Positions 31,001-40,028 of a stretch of 64,000 nt of DNA are shown piece after piece. Under the pieces are notes generated by a model that searched no databases, was not told the origin of the DNA, and saw nothing but the letters and a program-made list of their open reading frames with translations. Origin of the DNA: Streptomyces sp. I6. Lineage in GTDB: Bacteria; Actinomycetota; Actinomycetes; Streptomycetales; Streptomycetaceae. The stretch is taken from NCBI GenBank assembly GCA_003725745.1, contig RHDP01000001.1, positions 1 through 64,000 of the forward strand, in the 5' to 3' direction. The position numbers were made by a program, and so were the translations under genes. Within the stretch, counting starts at the first letter, position 1. The number at the start of each line of letters is the position of its first letter.

Positions 31001-31410
31001 GGACCTGCCTCCTCTCCGAGGAGCCGGCTCCTTGATCCAGGATACCGTCGGCACGGTCGGCACGCCTTGCGGTGTCGTGTCGCCCGTCGCGGTGCACGCG
31101 TCCCTCTGCAAGCGGGTGGAACGCCGTTGCACCTCACCGACGCGGGGTGCGCGGAAGGGGCGCTTCCGGCGTCTGAACGCCCCGGACCACGGCCGTCGAA
31201 CTCCGGCCGCTCGCACCGAAGCCGCCACCACCCACTCCGAGAGGACCATGAGACGGATGCACGGACGCGCCGGACGCGACCTTCCCCCGGCACCGCATCC
31301 TCCTGCCCTGACCACTACCCGGCGCCACCACCCGCTACGGGCCAGAGCCGCTCGTTCGGCAGATCCTCCGGCCTCCAAGCCCTGACGTACAGTCAGGAAA
31401 CTCAGGAAAC
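31001..31410. other. Intergenic region with short direct repeats
   Basis: No gene seen. Three copies of CTCAGGAAA-like 10-mers run into the epoxide hydrolase stop codon (about 31390-31418). The promoter of the dehydrogenase gene must lie in the low-numbered part. Confidence 0.5.
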
Positions 31411-32553
31411 TCAGGAAATGCTGCGGAAGAAGGTGCGGATGTCGTCCGCGAGCAGCTCCGTCTCCTCCATCGCGGGGAAGTGACCGCCCTCGGTGAACTC
31501 GCTCCAGTGGCCGATCGTCTTCCCCGGGTCTATCACACGGCGCATGAGCGGGTGGGTGTCGAACACGGCCCATCCGGACGGCACGCCGTGTGCCATGACC
31601 AGGTCGAGTCCGGAGTGCTCGGACTCGTAGTAGAACTGCGCGCTCGACGCGCCACTGCGGGTGAACCAGTACAGGCTGATGCCGGTGAGGAGCTGGTCGC
31701 GGTCGACCGACTCGTCCGGCGTCCGGTAGGCCCCGCCGGCCCTGGTCTTGAACTTCTCGGCGATCCAGGCGAGCTGACCGACCGGCGAGTCGGTGAGCGC
31801 CGCGCCGATCGTGTCGGGACGGTGGTTCTGCATCTCGAGATACCCGCGCTCGGCCGCATCCTCGGTGCGCACTGCCTCGATCTGGGCGATCTCGTCATCG
31901 GACAGACCGTCGGGGCGGGGGAACCTGTCGCCGAGCAACCCGAGCCAGCGGGGGTCGCTGCCGATGTGCGCGCCGATGACGCGCTCCGGGAAGAGCGCCG
32001 CGAGGCGGCCGGTGGTCCCCGCACCGATGTCGGTACCGTGGGCCGCGAACCTCTCGTAGCCGAGCCGCGTCATGATCTCGGCGTAGGCCTCCGTCGTCCG
32101 CGCCAGCTCCCAGCCGGTCCCTGACAGCGGGGTGGAGAAGCCGAAGCCCGGCAACGAGGGGACGATCACGTGGAACTCGTCGGCCAGCAGCGGGATGAGT
32201 CGCTGGTAGTCGACGAACGAGCTCGGCCAGCCGTGGTTCAGGACCAGCGGGACGGCCTCCGGGTTCGTCGATCGGACGTGGACGACGTGGAACGTCTGGC
32301 CGTCGACGACCGTCGTGAACTGTTCGTACTCGTTGAGCTTCTCCTCCTGCGCACGCCAGTCGAACCCGTCGCGCCAGTACGCGGCGAGCTCCTTCAGGTA
32401 CGCCAGCGGGATGCCGCGGCTGAAGTCGGTGCGATCGTCTCGGCCCGGCACGGGGAGGGGCCAGCGCGTGTGTGCCAGCCGGTTGCGCAGGTCCTCGATG
32501 TCGGCCTGCGGGATGTCGACGCGGAACGGTGTGAGTCCGTTGTTCTCGTTCAT
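31411..32553 (-). CDS. Epoxide hydrolase (alpha/beta hydrolase)
   Basis: Microsomal-type epoxide hydrolase of 380 residues, uninterrupted. The N-terminal EHN region (FRVDIPQADIEDLRNRL, YWRDGFDWRAQEEKLN) comes before the fold. The oxyanion motif is LNHGWPSS, and the nucleophile Asp lies in AAHGTDIGAG. The acid/base His is probably in EFTEGGHFPAMEE near the C-terminus. It opens epoxides to diols. The gene is divergent from the WYL regulator, 64 bp away, which probably controls it. Confidence 0.88.
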   Translation of the reverse strand: MNENNGLTPFRVDIPQADIEDLRNRLAHTRWPLPVPGRDDRTDFSRGIPLAYLKELAAYWRDGFDWRAQEEKLNEYEQFTTVVDGQTFHVVHVRSTNPEAVPLVLNHGWPSSFVDYQRLIPLLADEFHVIVPSLPGFGFSTPLSGTGWELARTTEAYAEIMTRLGYERFAAHGTDIGAGTTGRLAALFPERVIGAHIGSDPRWLGLLGDRFPRPDGLSDDEIAQIEAVRTEDAAERGYLEMQNHRPDTIGAALTDSPVGQLAWIAEKFKTRAGGAYRTPDESVDRDQLLTGISLYWFTRSGASSAQFYYESEHSGLDLVMAHGVPSGWAVFDTHPLMRRVIDPGKTIGHWSEFTEGGHFPAMEETELLADDIRTFFRSIS

Positions 32554-32572
32554 GACAACCGACGTTCCCAGG

Positions 32573-32600
32573 CAATGCGGCAGGCCGGCTTCCGCAATTG
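32573..32600. promoter_or_regulatory. Inverted repeat between the epoxide hydrolase and WYL genes
   Basis: CAATGCGG (32573-32580) and CCGCAATTG (32592-32600) form an almost perfect dyad, with centres about one and a half to two helical turns apart, in the 64-bp divergent gap. A plausible operator for the WYL regulator. Confidence 0.4.
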
Positions 32601-32617
32601 CCGAGATGATGGAGAAC

Positions 32618-33580
32618 ATGTTGGAGACCTCGGCCCGCCTGCTCGAACTGCTGTCATTGCTCCAGCTGAAACGCGACTGGACGAGTACCGAACTCGCCGG
32701 CCGGCTCGGTGTGAGCACGAGGACGGTGCGCGCCGACATCGGCAAGCTGCGGTCGCTCGGCTATCCCGTGGACGCGCGCCCCGGCGTCGCGGGCGGGTAC
32801 CGGCTGGCGGCCGGGACCGCGATGCCCCCACTGCTGCTCGACGACGACGAGGCCGTCGCCGTCGCGGTCGGGCTGGGTGCGGTCGCGACCCAAAGGCTCG
32901 GCGTCGAAGAGACATCGCTCACCGCGCTCGCGAAGCTGGAGCACGTGCTGCCCTCGCGACTGCGTCGGCGCGTCGAGGCGGTACGCGAGGCCACGAGCGT
33001 CGTTCCGGGAGCTGAACCGCCGCTCGATCTCTCGGTTCTCGGTGCAGTGGCCGCCGCGATCCGCGGCCACGAACGGCTCCGGTTCGGATACACGAAGCCC
33101 CAGGGCAGCGAAGGGTCCCGCCACGTCGAACCGCAAGGTCTGGTGAGCTGGGGGCCGCTCTGGTACCTGCTCGCGTGGGATCTCGACCGTGATGACTGGC
33201 GGGTCTTCCGCGTCGACCGCATGGTTGCGCGCACACCGACGGGTGCGCGGTTCCGGCCGCGCGTGATCCCGGAGGGCGATGTCGTCGAGTACGTCGTCGG
33301 ACGCGTCAGCAAGGCGGCCTGGAAGTACCGCGCCCGGGTACGCGTACGTGCTCCCGCCGCCAAGGTCGCCGCGAGGATCCCCGTCCCGGTCGATATCGAG
33401 GTGGTCGACGAGGCCACGTGCCGTATCGAGCTGGGCGCCGACGATCCGGACCGGCTCGCACTGTGGATGGCTCAGCTCGACGTCGACATCGAGGTGATCG
33501 ACGGAGACGAGCTCGCGGTGGCGTTCGATCGCCTCGCGAGAAGGTTCCGCCGCGCGGCGGGTGGCGCCGCCACGACGTGA
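32618..33580 (+). CDS. WYL-domain transcriptional regulator with N-terminal HTH
   Basis: About 320 residues: an HTH_11/DeoR-like winged helix (LLELLSLLQLKRDWTSTELA, GVSTRTVRADIGKLRSLGYP) followed by a WYL domain (GSRHVEPQGLVSWGPLWYLL, DWRVFRVDRM) and a C-terminal extension. Members sense a ligand through WYL and bind DNA as dimers. ATG 32618 is used because MLETSARLLELL is the usual start; ATG 32606 is possible. Divergent from the epoxide hydrolase. Confidence 0.88.
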   Translation: MLETSARLLELLSLLQLKRDWTSTELAGRLGVSTRTVRADIGKLRSLGYPVDARPGVAGGYRLAAGTAMPPLLLDDDEAVAVAVGLGAVATQRLGVEETSLTALAKLEHVLPSRLRRRVEAVREATSVVPGAEPPLDLSVLGAVAAAIRGHERLRFGYTKPQGSEGSRHVEPQGLVSWGPLWYLLAWDLDRDDWRVFRVDRMVARTPTGARFRPRVIPEGDVVEYVVGRVSKAAWKYRARVRVRAPAAKVAARIPVPVDIEVVDEATCRIELGADDPDRLALWMAQLDVDIEVIDGDELAVAFDRLARRFRRAAGGAATT

Positions 33581-34066
33581 ATCCCGGCCGTCGGGCATTC
33601 GACGATGGCGTCGAGGGCCGGTGTCGGGGGCCCTTGAGCACCCTGCCGTCGGCTCGGCGCAGGCCCCGGCCGTCCGCGGCCCGCTTGCTCACCCTGGGCC
33701 GGGGACCTCGACGACGGCGGCCGGTAGGCCGATCCCCGGCGCGTCCGCGGCGCCGTACACGGCGCAGAGGACATCGGCCGGCTCCCCGGCTACTGCCCAC
33801 CAGGGCCGGGACGTCGCGCTCTGCCCCGGTACCCGCAGCGACGGCGGCACCGGCCCGCCGCGGCGCCGGCCCAGATTCCTCCCCGCGACCGCCTCCCGGC
33901 AGGAGCGGCTCACGCTGGTGAAGGGGCCCTGCCGGCAAGACGGCCGGGAAGACCGCCGACGACCCGCTGGACAGGGCCCGTTCCGCCGTGGAGTCCGGAG
34001 TACGTGTGCCGTGGTGAGCGCCTTCCCGTCCGCGCCCAGGGGAGCGCCCTTCGTGAGGAGGGAACG
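33581..34066. other. Intergenic region, no gene supported
   Basis: Open frames on both strands lack starts, SD sites and recognisable domains. It separates the convergent WYL and VOC genes. Confidence 0.45.
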
Positions 34067-34831
34067 TCAGGGCGTGTCCGCCGCCGGTGCTTCCGTCGTC
34101 CCGGTGCGCCGCATGCGGAGGTCTTCGGCGTTGCTCAGGCCCTCCAGGGCGTGGCGGCGTTCGCTGTCGGTGAGGTCGAGGGCGGTCAGTCGGCGGTGCC
34201 ATTCCTCGACGCCGCCGGTATCGTCCAGGGCGGTCGCGAGCCCGATCAGGGTGGCGAGCGTGCGGGCCACGTCCACGGGCGGGGAGCCGGTCTCGTGCCT
34301 GCGCAGAGCCGTGGTGAGAACGCGGAGAGCGGCGTGGTCGTCGTTCTTGAACTCGGACAGGATCCGGGCGTTGTCCAGGGCCTTGGCCAGGCCGGTGAGG
34401 TTCTTCGAACCGCCGTACTCCAGCTGCGCGGGCTCGTCGCGCTGGATGAAGATGATCGAGTTCCCGGACGGGTCAACGAGGGTGAACCGGCTCGCCCCGG
34501 GCCGGAATCGGGTGATGCGGGGCCTGCCCTTGGCGAGGATCTTGCCGTAGGCGGCGCGCATGGCCCGGGTGAGCTCCGCGTGGTACGGCGCGATTGCGTC
34601 GACGAAGACCAGGCAGGTGCCGGCGTCCTCCCGGCTCGGGTCGATGTTCTCGGGCGGCGCCCCGAAGTGCAGCGCGAAGCCGCTCCATTCCAGCGCCAGG
34701 TAGATGTAGGGCCGGGTCTGCCGGTAGGCGACGCCGAACCCCAGCGCCTGGTAGAACTCCAGCGTCTCCTCAACCGAGGCGCACGGCATCACCGGCACCG
34801 TCGTCTCGTTCGCCCGGACCATGGCTTCCGT
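34067..34831 (-). CDS. VOC-superfamily (glyoxalase/bleomycin-resistance-like) protein with helical C-terminus
   Basis: 254 residues. The N-terminal half is a VOC fold (TVPVMPCASVEETLEFYQAL, GFALHFG, FTLVDPSGNSIIFIQ). The C-terminal half (about residues 150-254) is helical and not part of the VOC fold (ALDNARILSEFKNDDHAALR, SERRHALEGLSNAEDLRMRR). GTG 34831 with GGAG 5 bp upstream is a better start than ATG 34822. Substrate unknown; such proteins may bind drugs or metals. Confidence 0.75.
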   Translation of the reverse strand, partial: TEAMVRANETTVPVMPCASVEETLEFYQALGFGVAYRQTRPYIYLALEWSGFALHFGAPPENIDPSREDAGTCLVFVDAIAPYHAELTRAMRAAYGKILAKGRPRITRFRPGASRFTLVDPSGNSIIFIQRDEPAQLEYGGSKNLTGLAKALDNARILSEFKNDDHAALRVLTTALRRHETGSPPVDVARTLATLIGLATALDDTGGVEEWHRRLTALDLTDSERRHALEGLSNAEDLRMRRTGTTEAPAADTP

Positions 34832-35609
34832 CACGATCTCCACCTCTCGGCGTCCGTCCTGAAATGAAGTTGCTCCGAGACTGCCGCAGAATCGCTTCCG
34901 GCGCCCATGGATTCTTCGGCGCCTGTGTCTGTGCGGGTCAACGGCGGTCACACCCGGGTCGCACTCACCACGCCCCGTGCCCGCGGGAGCCGGGCTCGCC
35001 CGGGGAAGCGGGGCTCGCCCGGGGAAGCGGGTGGGCCCCGCGTCCGCACCGCAGTTCCCGACTGCGCAAGGGGCCGGACCGGCGCCGCGGTGGGCGGTTC
35101 GGACGGGTGCGGGCGGACTCTCCGCGGCGAGGTCGCCCTCGGTGAGGGCGTGCAGGCGCGCATGGCCGGGCGCGGTCATCGTGCCGGTCTCCTTGCAGGC
35201 TTCGGCACTTCGAAGACCAGCCGGTGGCCGTTGGTCCGTGCGGGCCTCACCCTGACGCCGGAGCAGATCCCCGAATCAGATCGAACCCGTACAGAACAGC
35301 CCTGGATGCAACCGCCGGTGCACCCGTCGCACCGTCCAGCGGTATCCGTCCGGAGTCCTCAGCCCTGTCCGGGAGGCGTGACGGACAGGGCTCCATGCGC
35401 CCGGATCGCATACCACTTTTCCCTGACATGCCGTCACCAAATTCCTCACGCTCAGTGTTGTCATCTGAATGAAACATTCGGCTACCTAGCGGTAACCCGT
35501 CGGCCTGTGCCACCTTTTCCGACGCCACCGGCCGGTGTTCTTCCCCATCCCCCACCCACACCGCGCTCCCGCACGGGGCGAGGTGTGGCCGAACGCTGGA
35601 GACAGCCCT
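34832..35609. other. Intergenic region with possible gene fragments and the lipase promoter
   Basis: On the minus strand an ORF end (ARTNGHRLVFEVPKP...) overlaps a small ORF start (MTAPGHARLHALTEGDL) at 35179 as ATGA, which looks like the remains of two genes; neither can be named. A 19-bp direct repeat (GGCTCGCCCGGGGAAGCGG) occurs twice near 34990-35030. Upstream of the lipase the sequence turns AT-rich, with TTGTCA at 35458-35463 and the dyad GAATG-AAA-CATTC at 35467-35479, a likely promoter/operator. Confidence 0.4.
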
Positions 35610-36280
35610 ATGAAGCGCTCCGTTCGCACCGTGGCCCTCGGCGCCGTGGCCGCCGCCATCACTCCTCTCCTCGCGGCGTCGCCCGCACAGGCCGACACCC
35701 GCAACCCGGTCATCTTCGTCCACGGCCTGAGCAGCTCGGCCAGCACCTGGAACACCTGGGTGGGCAAGTTCAAGGCCGACGGCTACGACTCCTCGGAGCT
35801 GTTCACCTGGTCCTACGACTGGAAGCAGTCGAACAAGACCACGGCGTCCCAACTCGCCGCCAAGGTCGCCCAGGTGCGCGCCGCGACCGGCGCGGCGAAG
35901 GTCGATATCGTCACCCATTCCATGGGAGCCATCAACGCCCGCTGGTACGTGAAGTTCAACGGCGGCACCTCGTACGTCGACGACTTCGTCTCGGTGGCCG
36001 GCGTCAACCACGGCACGGACATCAGCGTCCTGTGCGCCTTCTACACCTCGTGCTGGGAGATGGTCGCCGGCAGCAGCTTCCTCAAGACCCTGAACTCCGG
36101 TGACGAGACCCCGGCAGCGTCAACTACCTGGCGCTGTACTCGACGTGCGACGCCCTGATCAACCCGGACTCGTCGGCGAAACTGAACGGCGCGACGAACG
36201 TGTCCGTCGGCTGCATCAGCCACAACAACATGAACGACAGCGCGAGCAACTACACCAAGGTGCGGGACTTCATCGCCTGA
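35610..36280 (+). CDS. Secreted lipase (alpha/beta hydrolase, class 2), one frameshift
   Basis: Extracellular lipase/esterase. Signal peptide [20 protein letters not shown]... ending SPAQA-D, then [19 protein letters not shown] and the nucleophile elbow [12 protein letters not shown]. Cys pairs in [12 protein letters not shown] and SVGC suggest disulfides. The frame is lost near 36110 at CCCCGG; one added G gives [16 protein letters not shown] and runs to the stop at 36280, a 223-residue protein. ATG 35610 has GGAGA upstream. A hairpin terminator follows at 36336-36366. Confidence 0.85.
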
Positions 36281-37075
36281 TCCGGGCTCCCGTAGGGCCG
36301 CCCACCGCGTCCGCCGAGGCGCGCGGGCACCCCGTCCGGGATCAGGTCCGGGCGGCCTGATCCCGGATCCCGGAGGAACGGTTCCGGGCCGCGACCGACG
36401 AGGACGGCCCGGAACCGCTGCCGGTTCCCCCGCTGACTCTGGGCACCGGCACCTCGCCCGGTCCGCTGAGCCGCACCCGCCGCACACGCCGGTCCGAGCC
36501 CCGCAGGGGTCCTCAGAGGTGCCTCATCGCTCCATCGCGTCCCCGGGGCGATCCCGGCTCCGCGCACGAGGCGGACGGTATCGGCGCTCTGACGGTACGG
36601 GCCGGGATCGAGGTCATCGGGCGGTTCTCCGCGGTCGACGGTCCGATCACCGGCGGGGAGGACATGCTCCTCACCCCGTCGCGGTCCTCGGCGACGGCGG
36701 GGTCGCCGTCGAGGACCCCCGGCGGCTTCGTCACCGGCGGGCGCTCGCGGCGCTCTCCGTCCCTCGCGCCCAACCTCCTCTCAGAAACGGACCAAGCGCC
36801 CGACGGTGTCCACCACGCTGTCGGCCGCGTCCCTGGCGCGGCGCGAGCGTTCGGCGAGATCCTCCTCACCCGAGGCGCGGTGAAGAGGGCGCCTGGCCCC
36901 GGCCCGGCCCGGCCCCGGCGAGCGGTACGGCCGGGCGAGGATGGCCGTCTCCGCCCCTTCGCTGGGGCCGGACGCAGGAGGACGGAGTCACCGGCAGTGC
37001 CCGGACGACCGCCGGCACGGTGGGGCCGGGCGTTGCGGCCGGATCGGCCGGGCCTGACGCCGTCCCGGCGGAGCG
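36281..37075. other. Intergenic region, no gene supported
   Basis: Apart from the lipase terminator I see no supported gene in about 800 bp. Open frames on both strands are long only because of high GC and show no domain or coding bias. Confidence 0.45.
36336..36366 (+). terminator. Hairpin terminator of the lipase gene
   Basis: CCGGGATCAGG (36336-36346) and CCTGATCCCGG (36356-36366) form an 11-bp perfect stem with a 9-nt loop, 56 bp after the lipase stop codon. No T-run. Confidence 0.7.
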
Positions 37076-37789
37076 CTACGGGGTCGAGGATCTCGATGGT
37101 CCGGAGGCGGTCCTGGTCGCGGACGGCGTCGTGAAGAGCTCCGCGAGGGTGTCGCTGTCCGGGGTGGCCGACGGGTCGGGCAGCCGTCCGAGTGCGGCGG
37201 CTCCGAAGGCCACCGAGGACGCGGTGTTCGTGGCGTAGGCGTCCAGGTCGTGCGGCCATGTCTCGGGCGGCTGCTGTGCGATCAGGGCCACCGATCCGTG
37301 CAGTCCGGCGCAGATGGTGCGGGTCAGCTCTGCGACGTCGCCGCGCAGAGCGCCGGACGTGACACACGGCTCGACCGCTTCGGCGAGGTAGCGGAAGCAG
37401 TCAGCGGCCACCTGCCGGCTCGCCTCGGTGGCCCGACCGTCCATGACGAGGCGGTACCGCAGGGGGTGCTCGAGTCCGAAGGCGATGTAGGTGACGCAGC
37501 GGCGATGGAGTGCCGAGAACGGGTCGTCGACGCCGGAGGCGGCTTCGCTCATGGATCGGCCCAGTTCGGCCCAGACTCCCAGGCACACGGCGTGCAGCAG
37601 TTCGAGTCTGCTCGCGAAGTGCAGGTACACCGAGGGCGTGGTGACTCCCACCGCGGCGGCGACCCCGCGTACGGTCACCGCGTCCTCCCCTTCGGCGTCC
37701 AGGATCCGCTCCGCTGCGGCGAGGAGTTCGGTGCGCAGACGCGCTCCTTCCCCGGGCCGTGCCCGCTTGCGCCCGCCGGCGCCGGTCAT
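37076..37789 (-). CDS. TetR-family regulator
   Basis: 237 residues. The HTH is AAAVGVTTPSVYLHFASRLELL near residues 46-67. The C-terminal ligand domain reads FGLEHPLRYRLVMDGR and AELTRTICAGLHGSVALIAQ (WHG-type). Its ATG overlaps the stop of the alcohol dehydrogenase gene (ATGA), so the two are one operon and the regulator probably controls that operon. Confidence 0.87.
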   Translation of the reverse strand: MTGAGGRKRARPGEGARLRTELLAAAERILDAEGEDAVTVRGVAAAVGVTTPSVYLHFASRLELLHAVCLGVWAELGRSMSEAASGVDDPFSALHRRCVTYIAFGLEHPLRYRLVMDGRATEASRQVAADCFRYLAEAVEPCVTSGALRGDVAELTRTICAGLHGSVALIAQQPPETWPHDLDAYATNTASSVAFGAAALGRLPDPSATPDSDTLAELFTTPSATRTASGPSRSSTP

Positions 37790-38807
37790 CGGCGGCTCCC
37801 GGCGAACACGGGCTTGCCCGCGGGAGGATCGAGCAGGACATCGGGGGCGTCGTCGTAGCTGTAGGGCCCGGCGATGAGCGGGCTCGGGTCGAGGGCCCCG
37901 GAGGCGATCAGCTGCAGGACCTCGGGGGCGAAGGGGGTGATGTGCGGAGGCCCCGTCACGAAGGTGACTCCGCTGGAGTAGAGCTCCAGGTAGGGCAACG
38001 CGGGTTCGGCGAAGAACACCGACCGGGACACGCAGGTCCCTCCGGGCCGGGCGGAGACCAGCGCGCAGCGCAGTCCCTTCGGATGGGCCGAAGCGTCCAC
38101 GGTCAGGTCGTAGGGGCCCTGGATCCGCTCGGAGTAGGAATCGATCAGCGTCGCCCTGGCGCCCAGGGCGGCCGCCTGCTCCACGGAGCGGGGATCGCGG
38201 TCGACGTAGTGCACCGCGGTGCTGCCGAGTGCCGTGCAGGCGAGGACCGTCAGCAGTCCGAACGTGGGGGTCCCCCGACGACCAGTACGGCGGCGTCCGG
38301 ATCGGCGTGGAGCGTGGGGCTGACCGTACGGTAGGCGTCGACCAGATTGTCCGAACAGGACGCCGCCGTCACCGGGTCCAGGCCGGGCGGCAGCGGTACG
38401 AGGCTGTGCTCGGCCCACGGCACGCGGACCAGTTCGTCGAAGAGCCCTCCCCAGGAGCCGCCCGCGGGGGTGCCGTAGCTCGCGAAGGGCGGGACGGCGC
38501 TGCACGCGCCCGGCATCGACCGGCTGCACTCCGCGCACACACCGCAGTTGACGTGGCACGGGATGACGACCCGGTCGCCCGGCTTCAGACCGCTGACGGC
38601 GCTGCCGACGTCCACGACCTCGCCGACGGCCTCGTGCCCCAGGGCGTAGGGCGGTTCGAGCGGGCTCGCGTGCACCAGATGGCGGTCCAGGTCGCACACG
38701 GCGGATGCGACGGGGCGCACGAGAGCGTCCGTGGCCTCACGGAGTGAGACGGGCGGCAGGTCTCTCCATTCGACCCGCCGCGGACCCAGCACAGTCAGAC
38801 TTCGCAT
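37786..38807 (-). CDS. Zinc-dependent alcohol dehydrogenase-like oxidoreductase, one frameshift
   Basis: Medium-chain dehydrogenase. GHEAVGEVVDVGSAVSGL and PGDRVVIPCHVNCGVCAECS, with four Cys of the structural zinc site, lie in the first half. The Rossmann half follows a frame change near 38275 at a run of five G: one added G joins AAVLVVGG to GTPTFGLLTVLACTALG. The repaired protein has 340 residues. The substrate is unknown. ATG 38807 has only a weak SD. It is in an operon with the TetR gene. Confidence 0.82.
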
Positions 38808-39324
38808 CGCGATCACCCGAGCCCTTCGGCAGCAGCGGGGCCTCGCCCCGTCCCGTGACACGCCGCGCTCCTGCCGCAAGCACGGCGGGGCGCGGTCACC
38901 GATGGCTAGGTTGACATGTCAGGCTGACGGTGACAAGTAGCCGGTCGCCCGACCGCGCGGGGACGGCCGGCGGCAGCGCGCACGACCCCGGGGAAGGCGC
39001 CTCGCCCTTCGCGTCCCGGTTCCCGCGGCTCCGTGCGGTGCCGGGCCATCGGGAGGATCCACAGGCTCCCGGAGGCAGCCCGGCCCTTTGGTACCCTCTG
39101 GTAGTCCGTCCGAGGGGGTCCGTGATGCCGGCTCAAGCGTCCGCACCGCCCGTGCCGGTGGACGGCCGGGGATCCACCGGGCCCGGCGATCGCCCGGTCG
39201 TCCGATCGGGGCGGGGACGACTCAGGGAGAGAAGGGAGTGGCCGTGTTCCGCAACGGCGAACCGCTGCCCTCCCACGCGCCGACCGCCCGTCCGCGGGAT
39301 CCGCTGAAGAAGCTGGGCTGAGAC
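38808..39324. promoter_or_regulatory. Divergent control region with palindrome TGACATGTCA
   Basis: The gap between the dehydrogenase (minus) and the duplicated tetR (plus). A perfect 10-bp palindrome, TGACATGTCA, at 38912-38921 overlaps a -35-like TTGACA (38911-38916). On the minus strand TTGTCA lies about 20 bp from CAACCT. It may be an operator for the dehydrogenase-linked TetR. Confidence 0.4.
39244..39321 (+). CDS. Chimeric 25-residue ORF ahead of the duplicated tetR
   Basis: GTG 39244 has the SD AAGGGAG and reads to TGA 39321, 3 bp before the tetR ATG. Its last residues, LKKLG, come from the 3' end of the DJ-1 gene carried along in the inverted duplication. Probably an accident of the duplication, but well placed to affect tetR translation. 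Confidence 0.35.
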   Translation: MFRNGEPLPSHAPTARPRDPLKKLG

Positions 39325-39873
39325 ATGGACGCCGACCGGCTCTCCGAAGTCCTCGACGCGACGTACGCCTGCCTGGTCCGGCACGGAGTACGGCGTACCA
39401 CGATGGACGACATCGCCTCCGCGATGGGAGTGTCCCGGTCGGCGGTCTACCAGTACGTCCGCAACAAGGACGACGCCTTCCGCAAGCTCGCCGAACGCCT
39501 CCACGCCCAGGCACTCCAGCGCGCCCGGCAGGCAGCAGCCCAGGACGCCCCCGACGCCCACCGCATCCGGGGCGTCCTGGCCGCCAAACACGACCTGGCC
39601 CTCCAACTCATCGGCGACTCACCCCACACCGCCGAACTCATGGACGCCAAAGCCCGGCTCTTCGCCGAAACCTGCTCCACCTTCACCACCGAGCTGCACG
39701 CCCTCCTCACCGACCTGTTCACCCAAGCCGGAACCACCGACCCCGCACGAGCCACCGAAGCAGCCGACATCTGCCTCGCCCTCGTCATCGGACTGGAAAC
39801 CGCACCCGACAGCCGGCGCCTCCTCCCCCGCGCCACGGACGCCCTCATCACCGGCCTCCTCCAGCAGAACACC
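39303..39873 (+). repeat. Left arm of a 571-bp inverted duplication (tetR)
   Basis: This segment recurs in reverse at 41566-42136 with no net insertion or deletion, and appears identical wherever I compared it. It covers the last 18 bp of the DJ-1 gene and nearly all of tetR. The arms flank an MFS transporter on a 1692-bp spacer. Confidence 0.9.
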
Positions 39874-39927
39874 ACGACGGTGGTGACGGACCCCGGGCCC
39901 GCCGGGGCCCTCACCGCTCCCGCGTAG
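39325..39927 (+). CDS. TetR-family regulator, inverted duplicate copy
   Basis: 200 residues. The HTH is IASAMGVSRSAVYQYVRNKD near residues 32-51. Residues 1-182 equal those of the copy at 41488-42114; the C-terminus differs (TTVVTDPGPAGALTAPA), since the duplication ends at 39873. The upstream DNA differs from that of the other copy beyond 39303, so it has lost the DJ-1 operon context. Probably the derived copy. Confidence 0.88.
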   Translation: MDADRLSEVLDATYACLVRHGVRRTTMDDIASAMGVSRSAVYQYVRNKDDAFRKLAERLHAQALQRARQAAAQDAPDAHRIRGVLAAKHDLALQLIGDSPHTAELMDAKARLFAETCSTFTTELHALLTDLFTQAGTTDPARATEAADICLALVIGLETAPDSRRLLPRATDALITGLLQQNTTTVVTDPGPAGALTAPA

Positions 39928-40028
39928 GGGCGGCACCGCTCAGACGTGGGGGCAGCGTGTGCGGCCCCGGCCCGGCCCCGACGGCGTCAGCCCGACGGAG
40001 GGGAGCCGGGAGGACCGGGTGGGGCGCT

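Noticed and set aside
34907-36103. 398-codon plus-strand frame over the lipase start
   Set aside because: In a different frame from the lipase, with Arg-rich composition; the lipase signal peptide and motifs decide the frame.
36513-37367. Minus-strand gene before the TetR gene
   Set aside because: No domain and overlaps several other equally open frames.
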